From Echinococcus granulosus (Eukaryota > Platyhelminthes > Cestoda > Cyclophyllidea > Taeniidae), in the NCBI RefSeq assembly GCF_000524195.1, contig NW_020170488.1, positions 66,953-130,952 on the forward strand: DNA of 64,000 nucleotides, in the 5' to 3' direction. The position numbers and the translations under genes are program-made. Under the pieces are notes generated by a model. It searched no databases, was not told the DNA's origin, and was given only the letters and a program-made list of their open reading frames with translations. Below, in pieces: positions 11,915 through 64,000 of this stretch (position 1 is its first letter; every line of letters begins with the position of its first letter).

Positions 11915-14722
11915 ATGTTTACATCATTTAGCCAGAAAGGCTATGCAAACACACCAGCTTTGTTTATAAAGCCACCGGCAGGACCGCTAAACGCAGTCAC
12001 GAATGCGGCAATGTCAGTGTTCAGGGTGCAGCCGACACCCTTAGGTAGCCTCCTTTTTGTCCTCTTCCTCCTCCACTCGCAGCTGTGCTTTGCAGCTGTT
12101 AATAACCCTGCCTGTGATGCCGTACCAAATCCCAGCCGTTTGGACTGTCATCCTGAGCCTATGGCGACGGAGGCAGAGTGCCTCCATCGTAACTGCTGCT
12201 GGAGTCTCGTTGATCACGACCGCACAATCGCCTGCTACTTCCCAGCCAACTATCCCACTTACAAACCAACTGGGAAAATCTTCAGATCTGGTTGCGGTTT
12301 TTTGTTATCTGCAAAAAGATTGCCCGGTGCTTACTCCGTGCCTCCGGAACCGATAGACGAAGTACAGATGAATGTTGCTTTTGAAACAGAAACGCGCGTT
12401 CGGGTGCGCATTACCGACCCCCATGCGGAGCGCTGGGAACCAGATTTGGAACTCGATCCACCAGATTCTCAGTGTCCGAGAAATATGAAGTACTCCGTGG
12501 CTGTGGATATTAGTAGATTGGGCTTCAGTATCTCACGTGTGGAAGACCAAGGTAAGGAGGTGGTTCTCATCGACTCCACTGGGCTTATGGCCAGCGCTTT
12601 CGTCTATGCGAATCAGTTCCTCCAAATGGCTTTTAAAGTACGCGCTATTCATGGTTATGGTCTGGGGGAGAGGGAGGACTCTTTCCCCATCGACATGCAT
12701 GACTGGAAGAGGATGGTATTCTGGGCTAGAGACGATATACCCCGACCGAATGCCAACCTCTACGGCGTTCACAACTTCTTCCTTGGATTGTCTCCTGATG
12801 GCACGGCATTTGGAATGTTCTTCTTAAACAGCAACTCTATGGAGGTGACTAAACAGCCTCTTCCATCACTCACCTTCCGTACAACTGGGGGAATCCTCGA
12901 CTTCTTCCTTTTTGTCGGTCCAACACCGAACGAGGTCGTCGCCCAATATTACCAACTAATTGGTCACCCGCCGGTGCCACCCTATTGGGCTCTTGGTTTT
13001 CAACTCTGTCGTTATGGCTACACAGGAGTGGAGGAGATCCGTGAGACCGTTGAAAGAAATCGCAAAGCAGGTATCCCGCAAGATGTACAGTGGTTGGATA
13101 TCGACTATATGGACGTCTATCGAGATTGGACGCTGTCGAAGAAGGATGAATTCAAGGGCTTGGCACAGTTCTTCTACACTGAACTACGTGAAAAGTATGG
13201 TCTTCGGACAGTGATCATCGTCGACGCGGGTATTCCTTCTCAGGCCGGCGATGACTACGCACCGTACCAGAAGGGTCTAGTTGCTGGAGTCTTCGTGAAT
13301 GACAGCCGGACAGGGAAGCCACTTAAAGGACTGGTATGGCCAGGTGAGACGGTGTATCCCGATTTTACAAAGAATGAAACCCTCCAGTGGTGGTATGAAT
13401 GTGCAAGAGACTTTCAACAACAGCTCCCATACGATGGTCTCTGGATCGATATGAATGAACCATCCAATTTCATAGATGGCTCGAACCAGGGTTGCGACCA
13501 CTCTAGTCGACTAGACTACCCTCCATACACTCCACAGGTATCCGGAGGTAGCCTCTCCTTCCGAACCATCTGTCCATCGGCTCTTCACGCCAACGGTGTT
13601 CCACACTACAACCTCCACAATTTGTACGCCCTCGATGAGGCTAAAGCCACCTACAGAGCACTACAACGCATCTTCCCGGGAAAAAGAACTTTCATCCTCA
13701 CTAGGTCCTCGTTTGCAGGAGCGGGGAGGTACACAGCTCATTGGTCTGGTGACATCACTTCAACGTGGAGTGAGATGGCTGCCTCAATTCCTCAGATGAT
13801 CAACTTCAACCTCTTTGGCATCCCATTCTTCGGGGCAGACATCTGTGGCTTCGTCGACAACACCACCGAGGAGCTCTGTATTCGCTGGAGCCAATTGGGT
13901 GCATTTTATCCCTTTTCACGGAACCACAACACCCTTGGAGCGCGACTTCAAGATCCCGCAGTTTGGTCCACTCAAGCTCAAAAAGCGATAGCGAAAGCAC
14001 TCGATATGCGCTACCAACTGCTGCCTTATTTGTACACCCTCCTTCATGGAGCAAAGAATCATGGAAGAATGGTGGTTAAGGCTCTAGCTTTTGACTACCC
14101 CACTGATCTGGCAACTCATCACAACGCCAAACAGTTCCTCCTCGGTTCTTGTCTCAACGTGGCTCCGGTTCTGGGCGAAGGGATGGACTTTACACCGCTT
14201 TATTTACCACAGGGAGAATGGGTGGAGTTCTCAAGCCTAAAGCGTTATCAGTCCTTGGGGAAGTTCTACCCCGTTCCTGCACCACTGGACAAAATCCCAG
14301 TCTTCTACAAGGCTGGCTGCATTCTACCAATGCATCCGTCTGGGCCAATAAACACTCAGGAAGCTAGGAAGATGGGCATTGGTGTCACTGTAGTGCTACT
14401 AAATGGGACGGCGGGCGGAGAAATGGTGTGGGACGATGGGGAGACGGAGGATGGCGAAGTGTTGAATGTCACCTTCGGTGTCATACACCAGAAGCTAACG
14501 GCAAATGCGATTATCAACAAAGGAGGCAGAGTCGGTCCAGTAGGGCCAGTGCCACTGGCTTTCATTCGGATAATCGGTATCACACGAAAACCTTCAATTG
14601 TCAACCTCAATGGCACAAAGTGCGATTTCACCTTCAACTCCAAAACCGAACAGTTCACCGTGACCAAATTCACCCAGCCCATCGATTTAAAAGATTCATG
14701 GGACCTCACGTGGGACTGGTAA
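11915..14722 (+). CDS. GAA: GH31 alpha-glucosidase with trefoil domain (lysosomal/maltase type)
   Basis: The product hydrolyses terminal alpha-1,4 (and possibly alpha-1,6) glucosyl bonds of glycogen or malto-oligosaccharides with retention of configuration, in lysosomes or at a membrane surface. A single 935-codon frame runs from ATG 11915. A hydrophobic stretch at residues ~43-60 looks like a signal peptide or anchor. A second ATG at 12011 (residue 33) would put it closer to the N-terminus and may be the true start. A P-type trefoil domain follows, with six cysteines at 67, 78, 89, 94, 95 and 107. The GH31 barrel carries WLDIDYMD (393-400), the nucleophile motif WIDMNEPSNF (Asp512) and the acid/base motif HWSGD (Asp613). 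Length and order fit human GAA, maltase and sucrase halves; orthology to GAA itself is inference. The frame has no intron, unlike its neighbours. Confidence 0.93.
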   Translation: MFTSFSQKGYANTPALFIKPPAGPLNAVTNAAMSVFRVQPTPLGSLLFVLFLLHSQLCFAAVNNPACDAVPNPSRLDCHPEPMATEAECLHRNCCWSLVDHDRTIACYFPANYPTYKPTGKIFRSGCGFLLSAKRLPGAYSVPPEPIDEVQMNVAFETETRVRVRITDPHAERWEPDLELDPPDSQCPRNMKYSVAVDISRLGFSISRVEDQGKEVVLIDSTGLMASAFVYANQFLQMAFKVRAIHGYGLGEREDSFPIDMHDWKRMVFWARDDIPRPNANLYGVHNFFLGLSPDGTAFGMFFLNSNSMEVTKQPLPSLTFRTTGGILDFFLFVGPTPNEVVAQYYQLIGHPPVPPYWALGFQLCRYGYTGVEEIRETVERNRKAGIPQDVQWLDIDYMDVYRDWTLSKKDEFKGLAQFFYTELREKYGLRTVIIVDAGIPSQAGDDYAPYQKGLVAGVFVNDSRTGKPLKGLVWPGETVYPDFTKNETLQWWYECARDFQQQLPYDGLWIDMNEPSNFIDGSNQGCDHSSRLDYPPYTPQVSGGSLSFRTICPSALHANGVPHYNLHNLYALDEAKATYRALQRIFPGKRTFILTRSSFAGAGRYTAHWSGDITSTWSEMAASIPQMINFNLFGIPFFGADICGFVDNTTEELCIRWSQLGAFYPFSRNHNTLGARLQDPAVWSTQAQKAIAKALDMRYQLLPYLYTLLHGAKNHGRMVVKALAFDYPTDLATHHNAKQFLLGSCLNVAPVLGEGMDFTPLYLPQGEWVEFSSLKRYQSLGKFYPVPAPLDKIPVFYKAGCILPMHPSGPINTQEARKMGIGVTVVLLNGTAGGEMVWDDGETEDGEVLNVTFGVIHQKLTANAIINKGGRVGPVGPVPLAFIRIIGITRKPSIVNLNGTKCDFTFNSKTEQFTVTKFTQPIDLKDSWDLTWDW

Positions 14723-14802
14723 TTCATTTCTGATGGAACAGACAACCTTCTCCTCATTTCTCTCAATGATCTGATTCAATGTTGCACATGACGCAGTTGA
14801 GA

Positions 14803-14808
14803 AATAAA
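14803..14808 (+). terminator. Poly(A) signal of the alpha-glucosidase gene
   Basis: AATAAA lies about 80 nt after the glucosidase stop codon, in the gene's orientation and just before the convergent CCT6 3' end. The position is typical for cleavage and polyadenylation. Confidence 0.6.
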
Positions 14809-14930
14809 AAAACTCCTTAAAACAGATTTTTCGGAGAACACCCGAAAGGTGGAGAAATGGCAGCAGAAACCACATCGATTAAACACACCGAGACCGAAAA
14901 TGTGAAAGCCGTATTGTCAATGTGAAACAA

Positions 14931-14936
14931 TTTATT
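14931..14936 (-). terminator. Poly(A) signal of CCT6
   Basis: TTTATT on the plus strand is AATAAA on the minus strand, 27 nt after the CCT6 stop codon. The two convergent genes' signals are about 120 bp apart, so the mature 3' ends may touch or overlap. Confidence 0.6.
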
Positions 14937-14963
14937 GAAGTGCGATTTGCTAGGTTAAAAACA

Positions 14964-16905
14964 TCAACCCTTGAGCGAGCTTAGACCGGCGCGCATAATT
15001 TCGTCGACGAGTAAGAGGTTGGTGGCGATAACAGCACTATAAATATAAACAATCAAAATAAGTACTAGCATCAAAAACATGGACCAAATTAAGTGACAAA
15101 GAGAATCAGCTTACGCGGATCCAACCATCTGCTTCTTGACGTTGTAATTATCTAAGATACCCGCCCCGGCGGGTTCCATAACCTCACCCGTGGCCAAATC
15201 CAGACCCACCAGTTGCCTTGAAGTACCTTTGCGTTTTTCTACTTGAGAAGCCTCTTCTAACAGCTTCACAATCGTCTCCTGGGGATCGTGACCCGAGTTT
15301 GTAGCCAAGACCTTGGGAATGATGAGTAGCGCATCGGCAAATGCCCTAACGCCCAGACGAGCACGTCCCTTAACGGTCTCCTCGAATTTCTTCAAGCCCC
15401 GGTGAGCCACAATCTCAAAAGCGCCGGCTCCAGGTACGACACAACCTGAGGTAATAACAAACCTATTTTACTTATCAACGAGCTTTGTAAATGTCATCCC
15501 CGCCAGCCTATTACATACCATCATCAAAAGTATTCTTTACAGAACGAAGGCCATCCTTGAGCGCGTCCTTGATCTGAGTTATGGTGTATTTGTTAGGACC
15601 CCTGATAAGAAGAGTAACAGACCGCGGATTCTTGCACTCCTCGACAAATGTATACTTTTCCTCACCCTTAAAAAGGGACGCATTATAAAATCACGAAGCT
15701 GGCGCTTACTAAAACATATTCATAGACTAGACCAGCGTAGCCCAAACAATCGGGAGTAAGATCGTTCAGAGAATTGACCGCATAGCCGCCGCAAGCTAGA
15801 GCTAAGCGTTCCATGTTGCGGCGTTTAGCACGACGAAGTGCCAAGATGCCCTCCCGAGCAAGAGCGTCGAGGGAGATAGGATCGATGCCCTTTTGGTTCA
15901 TGACAACGAAACCTGGTTTTGAGTCACCCTTGCCAGCATCGATATCGCACATATTTCGCTTCAGCTCAATGATGGCTTGCACACGTTTATCGATGAACTC
16001 GCGCTCAGATTTGACCATCTTCTCACGCTCCTCAGCAGTCTTATAGAAGAAGCCAGAGTTGATTTCGCTAGAAAGGCAATAGGAAGTAAGAAGTAACCTA
16101 CGTCTTCTCATACTCCAATGAAACATTGCAGGTAAGAATGTAGGCGTTTGTGACCCGTTTCGGCATATCAGGATGCCTACCACCATGGTCCATCACAAGA
16201 CCTCTAATAAGAGTGGTGTCCATATCGGTTTTATGGCGCATTTCCATGATCTCTATCCGATGAAGATCAAGTTCTTCGTTGGGCTGCTTAATGGCAAGGA
16301 CAGCATCAACGACCGGCTCTACAAGGTGATCCGCCAAATCCGGGTGCAGTTTCGTGCGCAAGGAAGTACCAGCGACTGCAAGGAGAATGGCCTTTTCGGG
16401 CATATCCGAAGCAACATCAATTTTGCATTCATCGAGAAATTCCATGCACTTTTCTCTGGCAAGATCAAAACCCTCTGTGACGAGTCGAGGATGCAGGCCC
16501 TCGCTAATAAGAAGTTCAGCCTGTTTTAAAAGTTCGGCAATAAGAATGACAACTGATGTAGTCCCGTCACCGGTAGAATCGTCTTGAGAGGTAGCAACCC
16601 GGGCTATCAAGCTTGCTGTCGGATGTTGAATTTGCTAAAGAACACCAATTATAAGACCGGGGTATTACCATTTCATGAAGAAGAACATTCCCATCCTTTG
16701 TAATCTTAATATCACCAGCACCTGACACCAGCCTATGATCGCATCAGAAGAAAAAATATTCGACGTACATCTTCATGGTACCCTTGGGTCCAAGATTTGT
16801 CCTCAGCACCTCATACAGCCCACGCGCGGCTGTAGTATTAATTCGGAAGGCATTTTGAGCCTTTGCGAACTCTGCTTTTGGGTTCAAAAGTGATATCGAG
16901 GCCAT
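14964..16905 (-). CDS. CCT6: T-complex protein 1 subunit zeta (CCT6), complete
   Basis: CCT6 is one of eight paralogous subunits of the cytosolic TRiC/CCT chaperonin, which folds actin, tubulin and other proteins using ATP. Minus-strand exons are 16905-16769, 16732-16669, 16634-16102, 16067-15710, 15666-15519, 15445-15115 and 15036-14964. They sum to 1644 nt (547 residues plus TGA); vertebrate CCT6 has about 531. Every junction is GT-AG and in phase. Landmarks are [15 protein letters not shown] at the N-terminus, [24 protein letters not shown], the ATPase motif GDGTT at residues 89-93, RHPDMPKRV, the [17 protein letters not shown] segment, the VVPGAGA loop and the C-terminal [17 protein letters not shown]. 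The zeta identity rests on match over the whole length, not only on group II chaperonin motifs. Introns are 34-78 nt, four of the six 43 nt or shorter. Confidence 0.97.
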
Positions 16906-19900
16906 GTGGCGATTATGACAGCAGTAAGCAGCGCGTAGTTAGCAAGGCTACGGCAACACAGTACAGTCTAAATCGTGATTGGGTGACTAATTCAGCTTTT
17001 CGCGAATACGGGCAATTCATTGGCTAATTACCGCTGCAGTGCATTTTGACACACACATGCACTTACACTAGGGAACTGGGACCCTTGATACGGCTGTAAG
17101 CCTAGGTAATGGTGGTTTATAAAGGTCGAATGACTAAAAGATCCAGCAAAGGGCACTTTTTTCCCGAACGACCACAAATAAAATTATTGTTTACAACGAA
17201 ACATTACTAAGTTTTATTAGTTGTGAGGGATAAATTGGTCACATCGACGATGTTTAGACTAATTATTAAAAATTATGAATTTCGTGCTACCGTATAAACC
17301 TGTTTAGTAAAATGAAACATCAATTAGTGGTTTTCGCTTGAATTTTTCGTTGTAGCTCTTTTAACCAATTTGCTCTAACTTACCGACATTTTAGCGAAGC
17401 ATCTGGCCTCTTCCACAGCTCCCAGTGAATATATAACAGGGGACATATTGTGGAGCGAGACTCCTCGGTCTCCGCTTCCCAATTCCTAGCGTTCCTAGAC
17501 AAGCCCGGTTGGTTTGTTTTGGACATCTTTATTAAAGACGACAAGATGTATAGGGAAAATACGATATTCAAGAAGGAGGGAAGCCGCAGTCACTAGGTAA
17601 GGTAGGGGGCGATCCAGTTACAAGGTTCGAATTTTCTGCTTGCCTCCTCCCTGAAAGGCACATTAAAACAACATAAGTATTACAATATTGTAATACTTAT
17701 ATTGTTTTAGTATTTCTTTGAGAGAGGAGATGGGCAGACAGGTCAAACCTCGTGACTGAGGCGTCAACGTCCTGCAACCCCGACAACGGTTTGTGTCCAC
17801 ACCTCTCCAAATGCTGTACTTGCTTCCTCCATTTACTTATCTTAATAAACATGTCGAGGCCAAATCATTCAGTGTTCCAAGAGTATAAGGATCTGAGAAA
17901 AGGAGATCTACGAGTCTCGTCCTACAATATTCCGGAGTTAATTTTTTGAATTTTCCGTATTCTGAGACAGATTCCAATAAGCATTTGGGGTTCCTTTGCA
18001 TAATTGTAGTGATACGGTATTTCGCTTAAGCCCGTTTTTAAGTTTTCAGGCAATTCAGCCTCCGAGGGTGGTGCTTTCATTCTGATTCCAGGTCTATCTT
18101 CTATGCTAGTAGCCTTCCAAAGCCTAATTCACGCGCTGGTGAACAGTATATTTATTCTTTTTACCATAATTTATTACAACTTCAGCAAAGACTGAGGACG
18201 ACATAAATTTGTTGCAATGAAGATCTTTGTTTTTTGCCTGATCCGTATCAAAAATGTTGGGCATCAAGTGGTAGATTTTAAAAGCCCCTACTACGCCATG
18301 ATCTGCCCCTCATGTATAGAATGTACTTTGACCCATTGCACAAGAAAATTTTAAACAGGCGCCTTGAAAAAGAGTGAATTACTTATTATGTTGCGAGCAT
18401 ATAATTCGTCAGTCTTTTGTAGTTAAGGGATTTTAGCTAAAAATGCCCCATCATCATGAAATACTAATTGTTTGGTGAGATTCAACCCTGTCTATTTTCT
18501 GAACCGGGTTTAGACTGTTGGTATGATAAATAAGTCTGTAGGAGAATTACCTGCGTACTTTGAGCACAGCACTAAGATCTGAGGAAAAAAATTAGCACAG
18601 ATTTCATTAGATACCTAGTCTTGCCGGGAAGCATTAGATCCTTTAGTGCAGAACTTGCTTGTTAGGATGCTGTGGGATACTGCTCCACCCCATTAAGCTT
18701 AAAAAGAGATTATAGCTTCTTCTTGACGTCAGTGTTGGATAATCGCATGCAATATTAAAAAGCCGACAATCAACTGGTAACTTTTTGAGGGGACGAAAAG
18801 ACTGGCCAAAAGGAAACCCGCAGATCTTCGTCACCTCTCTCTTCCATTAGTAGACTTGTAAGAGTAATGTCCTAACATAGTTTTATTTATAGTATTAAAA
18901 TTTGGAAAACTTATAAGCATCTCTTCAAATAGCAAAGTCTATGGTACAAAGTAAACAATTTGTTTCTGGAGGTATTCCTGCTGTGGAGTGTTATCTAAGA
19001 ATCACTCCCCATCTCCCCATCTGGGTAGCCAATCGACCAAAGACCACACTAACGGGTGAAGATACGGCGATAAATCTGCAGATAAAACAATCGAACTCAC
19101 CAACCTAGTGACTACGAAGAGAGAAAACAAATCAGCTTAGGTATGGTCTAAAATTCCAAATTACTAAGTGGAAAAGTTGCATGGCATCTTTGAATTTTTA
19201 ATAAGCTACGTCAAATGGGCAATGAAATTGTTTCTCAATCTTCACGTATAGCATGTTTTATTGTAGTGTGCACCTCAAGCTTCAGGCAGCCCGCTTAACA
19301 CCACCCTCATAAAAAAATGTAACATCCTCGACTTCAAATGATGAATTGAGGCCTGATCCTTTGTAAACTTTGATATTCTGCTCAAGTATAGGATTGCTTT
19401 ATCGAGTCTATCAAACGGTCAGAAAAACTTGATGAAAGGGGAACATTCAGGAATGTCCAAAAAGTTAGAACCAAAGCAAAGATAAGGTTGAGACTCAAAA
19501 TTTGCACAGAGCAAGCACTTTGTAAGAACCAGTGGGGTTTTGATTAATTATTGAACGGCTTGTAAACAATACGACATCCTGAATTTATTGAGCTAACTGC
19601 TTATTTCTGTGGCATTTAAGAGTCCGACTTCCTTCTTCTTGTTCTCTTGTTCTTAACAATTTTTTTTACAGCCAATTAAGTATTTCAACGGAATCATTAA
19701 AAATTATTTTAAAGAAACTCGTTCATTATTTGAAGTGACTGATTTTATCATTTAATATGTAAAAAATATCAATAATGCTTTATTTATAAACAACCGCTTT
19801 TTAAAATCAAATTATTAATAGCCTTTGTCTGTAAACTATATTTTGCATTCAAATTTTTTGGATGTTTGTTTGTTAAAACTGACCATTCAGTCTTACAGTG

Positions 19901-19979
19901 ACCTTAACGCGCCACAGTCAGGTGGGGGTCTGCGTGTCGTATCTTGGATGTCTGCTATGGGTTTTGACCTGTAATCACT
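16906..19979. promoter_or_regulatory. Intergenic region between CCT6 and Cav1
   Basis: Both flanking genes are transcribed away from this ~3 kb, so it should hold the CCT6 promoter on the left and the Cav1 promoter and 5' UTR on the right. It contains a 46-bp palindrome (17664-17709) and becomes very AT-rich from about 19610 to 19860. No coding exon was recognised. An in-frame TGA at 19965-19967 lies four codons before the Cav1 ATG. Confidence 0.45.
17664..17709. repeat. 46-bp near-perfect palindrome without spacer
   Basis: The two 23-nt arms are inverted copies with one mismatch (17672 versus 17701), centred on AATATT at 17684-17689. As RNA this would be a long hairpin; as DNA it could extrude a cruciform. 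No target-site duplication was obvious. Confidence 0.85.
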
Positions 19980-61437
<41,458 letters not shown>

Positions 61438-64000
61438 GCATTCACCCACTCTCTAGCTCGTCCATATGACCTTGCTAAGTTACTGGATGAAAGTGGACCC
61501 CAGTTTTTCCTAAAAGCATATCGTTTCTAGGTTACCGATTTTCTAAGAGTGGGTACTAAGGAGGGATAGGTTTGTAGTTCAAATCTTACGATAGAGTTCT
61601 CTGTCATTAATTTTAAAAACGACGGAAGAGAAACAGGCTAGTGGCTTCTTCAATCATAACGATGATGCAGGGGAAGTCAACCAGGAACAGTGCTGGATGG
61701 GGCGCTTTTTCTTCAACCAGCTTGGCAGATAGTAGCATCTGCAGCTAATTCGTCCACCTTCATCGTTTCCAAACGGAACGAGAGAGGGGGAGGCGTAACA
61801 GAGCTGTGAGAAATCCTATTGAATGGGCCGATGGATAGCAAGGCTTTCTACTATGCAATCGTTTCACTAAGTGGCGCTTTCAACTCACCTCATGACCAAC
61901 ATGGCGCACCAGAAAGGACCTTGTCACCTTTATGTTCGTTAGGCATTCACTTCACTGCTTTATCCAGCTCTTCGCAATGCCCTATGTAAAAGCGATTCAC
62001 TCATGTCCCCAAAATATACTACTTATGCACTACTTAAATAAGGTGAGCATTTCACGCAGACCCACGAGACACGTTCTACCAGATCCACAGAAGAGGCAGA
62101 TGTTTTAATGCCCTGCTGTGCTCTGACATTTCATCAACTCTCACTACTGAGCTATTTTACTGTTGTTTTCTAATGCACCCAAACCATTTACAACACTATT
62201 TGGTCCAATCAGCAATAACTGATACAGAACTCATGCTACGTATCTGTGACGCTGACCTCGGACGTAAAAATCAGGCGTCGAATAGCCGGTATACTGGTAG
62301 TACAGAATTGCTAATGGAGCACCGAATTTTTTGCTGAAGAAAATTTGTCTCCGGGTTGTCAACTGTGTGAGTTGACGTTTTTTTCCTCAAAAAGCTCGGT
62401 GAAATGTGAACAGGATTAAATAGATCAGTGAGTGTAGAAGTCTGCCTTGACAGCCAGCCTTCACATTTATCAGCGGTTAAGAGGACACGATGACTGTACT
62501 TCCTCCAGGAGAAGACGACACCGAAACTCCCTGATTTATTTGAATAAAGTCACCGGAGGGAGCTCCACTTTCACCTTAAATCGCATTGCTACATTCAACT
62601 TTCCTTCAGAAGTTATGACATCTGAAAAAGGACTTTGGACTGCTCGTAGCTACCGTCTAATTATGCCTTCTTTTGAAGCAAAATTCATCTTTGATGTAAC
62701 ACTGATTTAGTGTCAGGAGAAGGTGCAACGTAGATGAGGGTGGTGGTGTTGAGATGGCGGAGGGAGGAGGCAGGGACAGGTGATGAAAACATTCCTGTTA
62801 AGTGCAGCAACATCTTCTTGTTCTGGGAGAAAATGTACACACGGTCTTGAGCATGTTACTTCCGGCTTTTAAAAGCTCGTCGTATAAACCGAATAATTAG
62901 TCATGAAGGAGGGATTGGTGATAGATGAAAAGTCTGATGCAATTTCCTCTTGATCTTGAAGATTTTGTAGTTGCGCCAACATTGGGGAGCCAATATTCTC
63001 CCTTGAATTGCTAGCTTACCTCAGCTTGTTAGCGGTGTCGATTGTATGGCGCCTTCCTCAGAGCTCCTTTTGAGTGAAGTTTTGGCAAACCTTTTTGAGG
63101 ACCGCGTGATATTTTTTTTCATCCCAACAGGAAAGCGTTCCTCTTTCAAAGATTTTGATACGTTCCGTAGATTGTGCTAAACCATTGCATTCATGTTCTC
63201 GGTCCAAACTTTACTAGCTCGGGTCGACGGGGAGCTTAAGGGCAGAAGTCGCAGATATTCAGTTCTCCTTACCACTTTGTTGCTACTTTAGCCGCCTATC
63301 TGGGTTAATCTCCATTTATGGGGACGTGAGGAAGTTCACCCCAATGATAATGGGGTGGCGACTCACTGGGGCTGTCTGCGAACCCACGAAACGTTCCTTT
63401 TTTCCTGTCCAATTGCTAAACCTTCCGGAATGCATTGAAACTTGTGCGCTCGGCCAGTAGAGATAGAGTTGAATTGAACCAATAGTCACTGAAAGGTCAA
63501 GGCAAATCTCAAGTGCCCTGCATACCTCATGTCTCCAGCCGTCACGTTCCCCCTAGCAATGGTGGTTGAAAACGGGACAGGATCCAAGCTCTTGCAAACA
63601 TCGATACACAAGTTAGTGGCATCGTTCAACATTCTTCTGTTGTGAGTTCCTTTAGATCCAAACACCCACAATAAACTTCTTCCTTTGTCTTTTCTTTTCT
63701 TTTTTTGGTGGAACTTAACCTATGAACTTGAAGTTTTTTGGGTCTTTTATATTGGTTTTGTTCACCAAGCTTTTTTTGACCTGCCAATCCCAATTTATCA
63801 GGCCTATTTGAACTATGCCTCTCCTTTTTCTACCGAGTGGAGTGTTTTCTCCAGTCACTTAGTGACTAGGATATAATGAAGACAAATTGTCATGACTATG
63901 ACCTGAGCAATGAAGCTCCTTCACCCCCTCCCCCCTCTTGGCCTCCTCATTTCTCCCAGTTATTTGGTATCACGAGAGTCCTCTACTGAAGTTCAATTTC
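61438..64000. other. 3' flank of Cav1
   Basis: Candidate poly(A) signals are AATAAA at 62543-62548 and 63670-63675. A possible alternative terminal exon lies at 62454-62493. One 16-nt palindrome is at 62235-62250, and the word AGTGACTAGGAT occurs at 63861-63872, as it does at 54191-54202. No new gene was recognised before the window ends. Confidence 0.4.

Noticed and set aside
12057..14766. Other frames overlapping the glucosidase gene on both strands
   Set aside because: The GH31 frame explains the region with catalytic motifs; the others carry no signal.

Overview
This is eukaryotic nuclear DNA, most likely from a parasitic flatworm and probably a tapeworm (inference). The evidence is spliced genes with GT-AG introns, many of only 34-43 nt alongside kilobase-long ones, and an L-type calcium channel of metazoan type. 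I found no rRNA, tRNA, CRISPR array or bacterial operon structure.

Layout. (1) 1-3659: no convincing gene. (2) 3660-5861, minus: MED17 (Mediator head subunit), seven exons found, C-terminus unresolved. (3) 6999-10131, plus: a two-exon gene for a leucine-rich-repeat and death-domain-like protein of LRRD1 type; its first exon, with the start codon, was not found. It is divergent from MED17 across about 1.1 kb. (4) 11915-14722, plus: an intronless family GH31 alpha-glucosidase (lysosomal/maltase type) with a trefoil domain. (5) 14964-16905, minus: CCT6, the zeta subunit of the TRiC/CCT chaperonin, complete in seven exons and convergent with the glucosidase. (6) 16906-19979: intergenic, containing a near-perfect 46-bp palindrome. 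(7) 19980-61437, plus: a Cav1 (L-type) voltage-gated calcium channel alpha-1 subunit in about 39 exons over 41.5 kb. (8) 61438-64000: 3' flank, with a possible alternative last exon.

I rebuilt the Cav1 gene exon by exon. All junctions are phase-consistent and sum to 4983 nt (1660 residues plus stop). It has four six-helix domains, a pore ring of four glutamates (E313, E629, E1000, E1296), an EF-hand region, an IQ motif and an acidic II-III loop. The beta-subunit anchoring site and several positions known to contact dihydropyridines differ from vertebrate L-type channels. That matters because flatworm calcium channels are discussed as drug targets.

The long Cav1 introns carry most of the unexplained structure: a diverged pair of ~700-bp repeats, an inverted pair of ~135-bp repeats with similar translations, a short inverted pair, a family of 16-nt palindromes of form GTCAC-N6-GTGAC, a CpG-rich patch, and two antisense open frames in the I-II linker intron. 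The five protein genes are functionally unrelated (transcription, LRR signalling or structural protein, glycan hydrolysis, protein folding, ion conduction); nothing suggests a cluster acting together.
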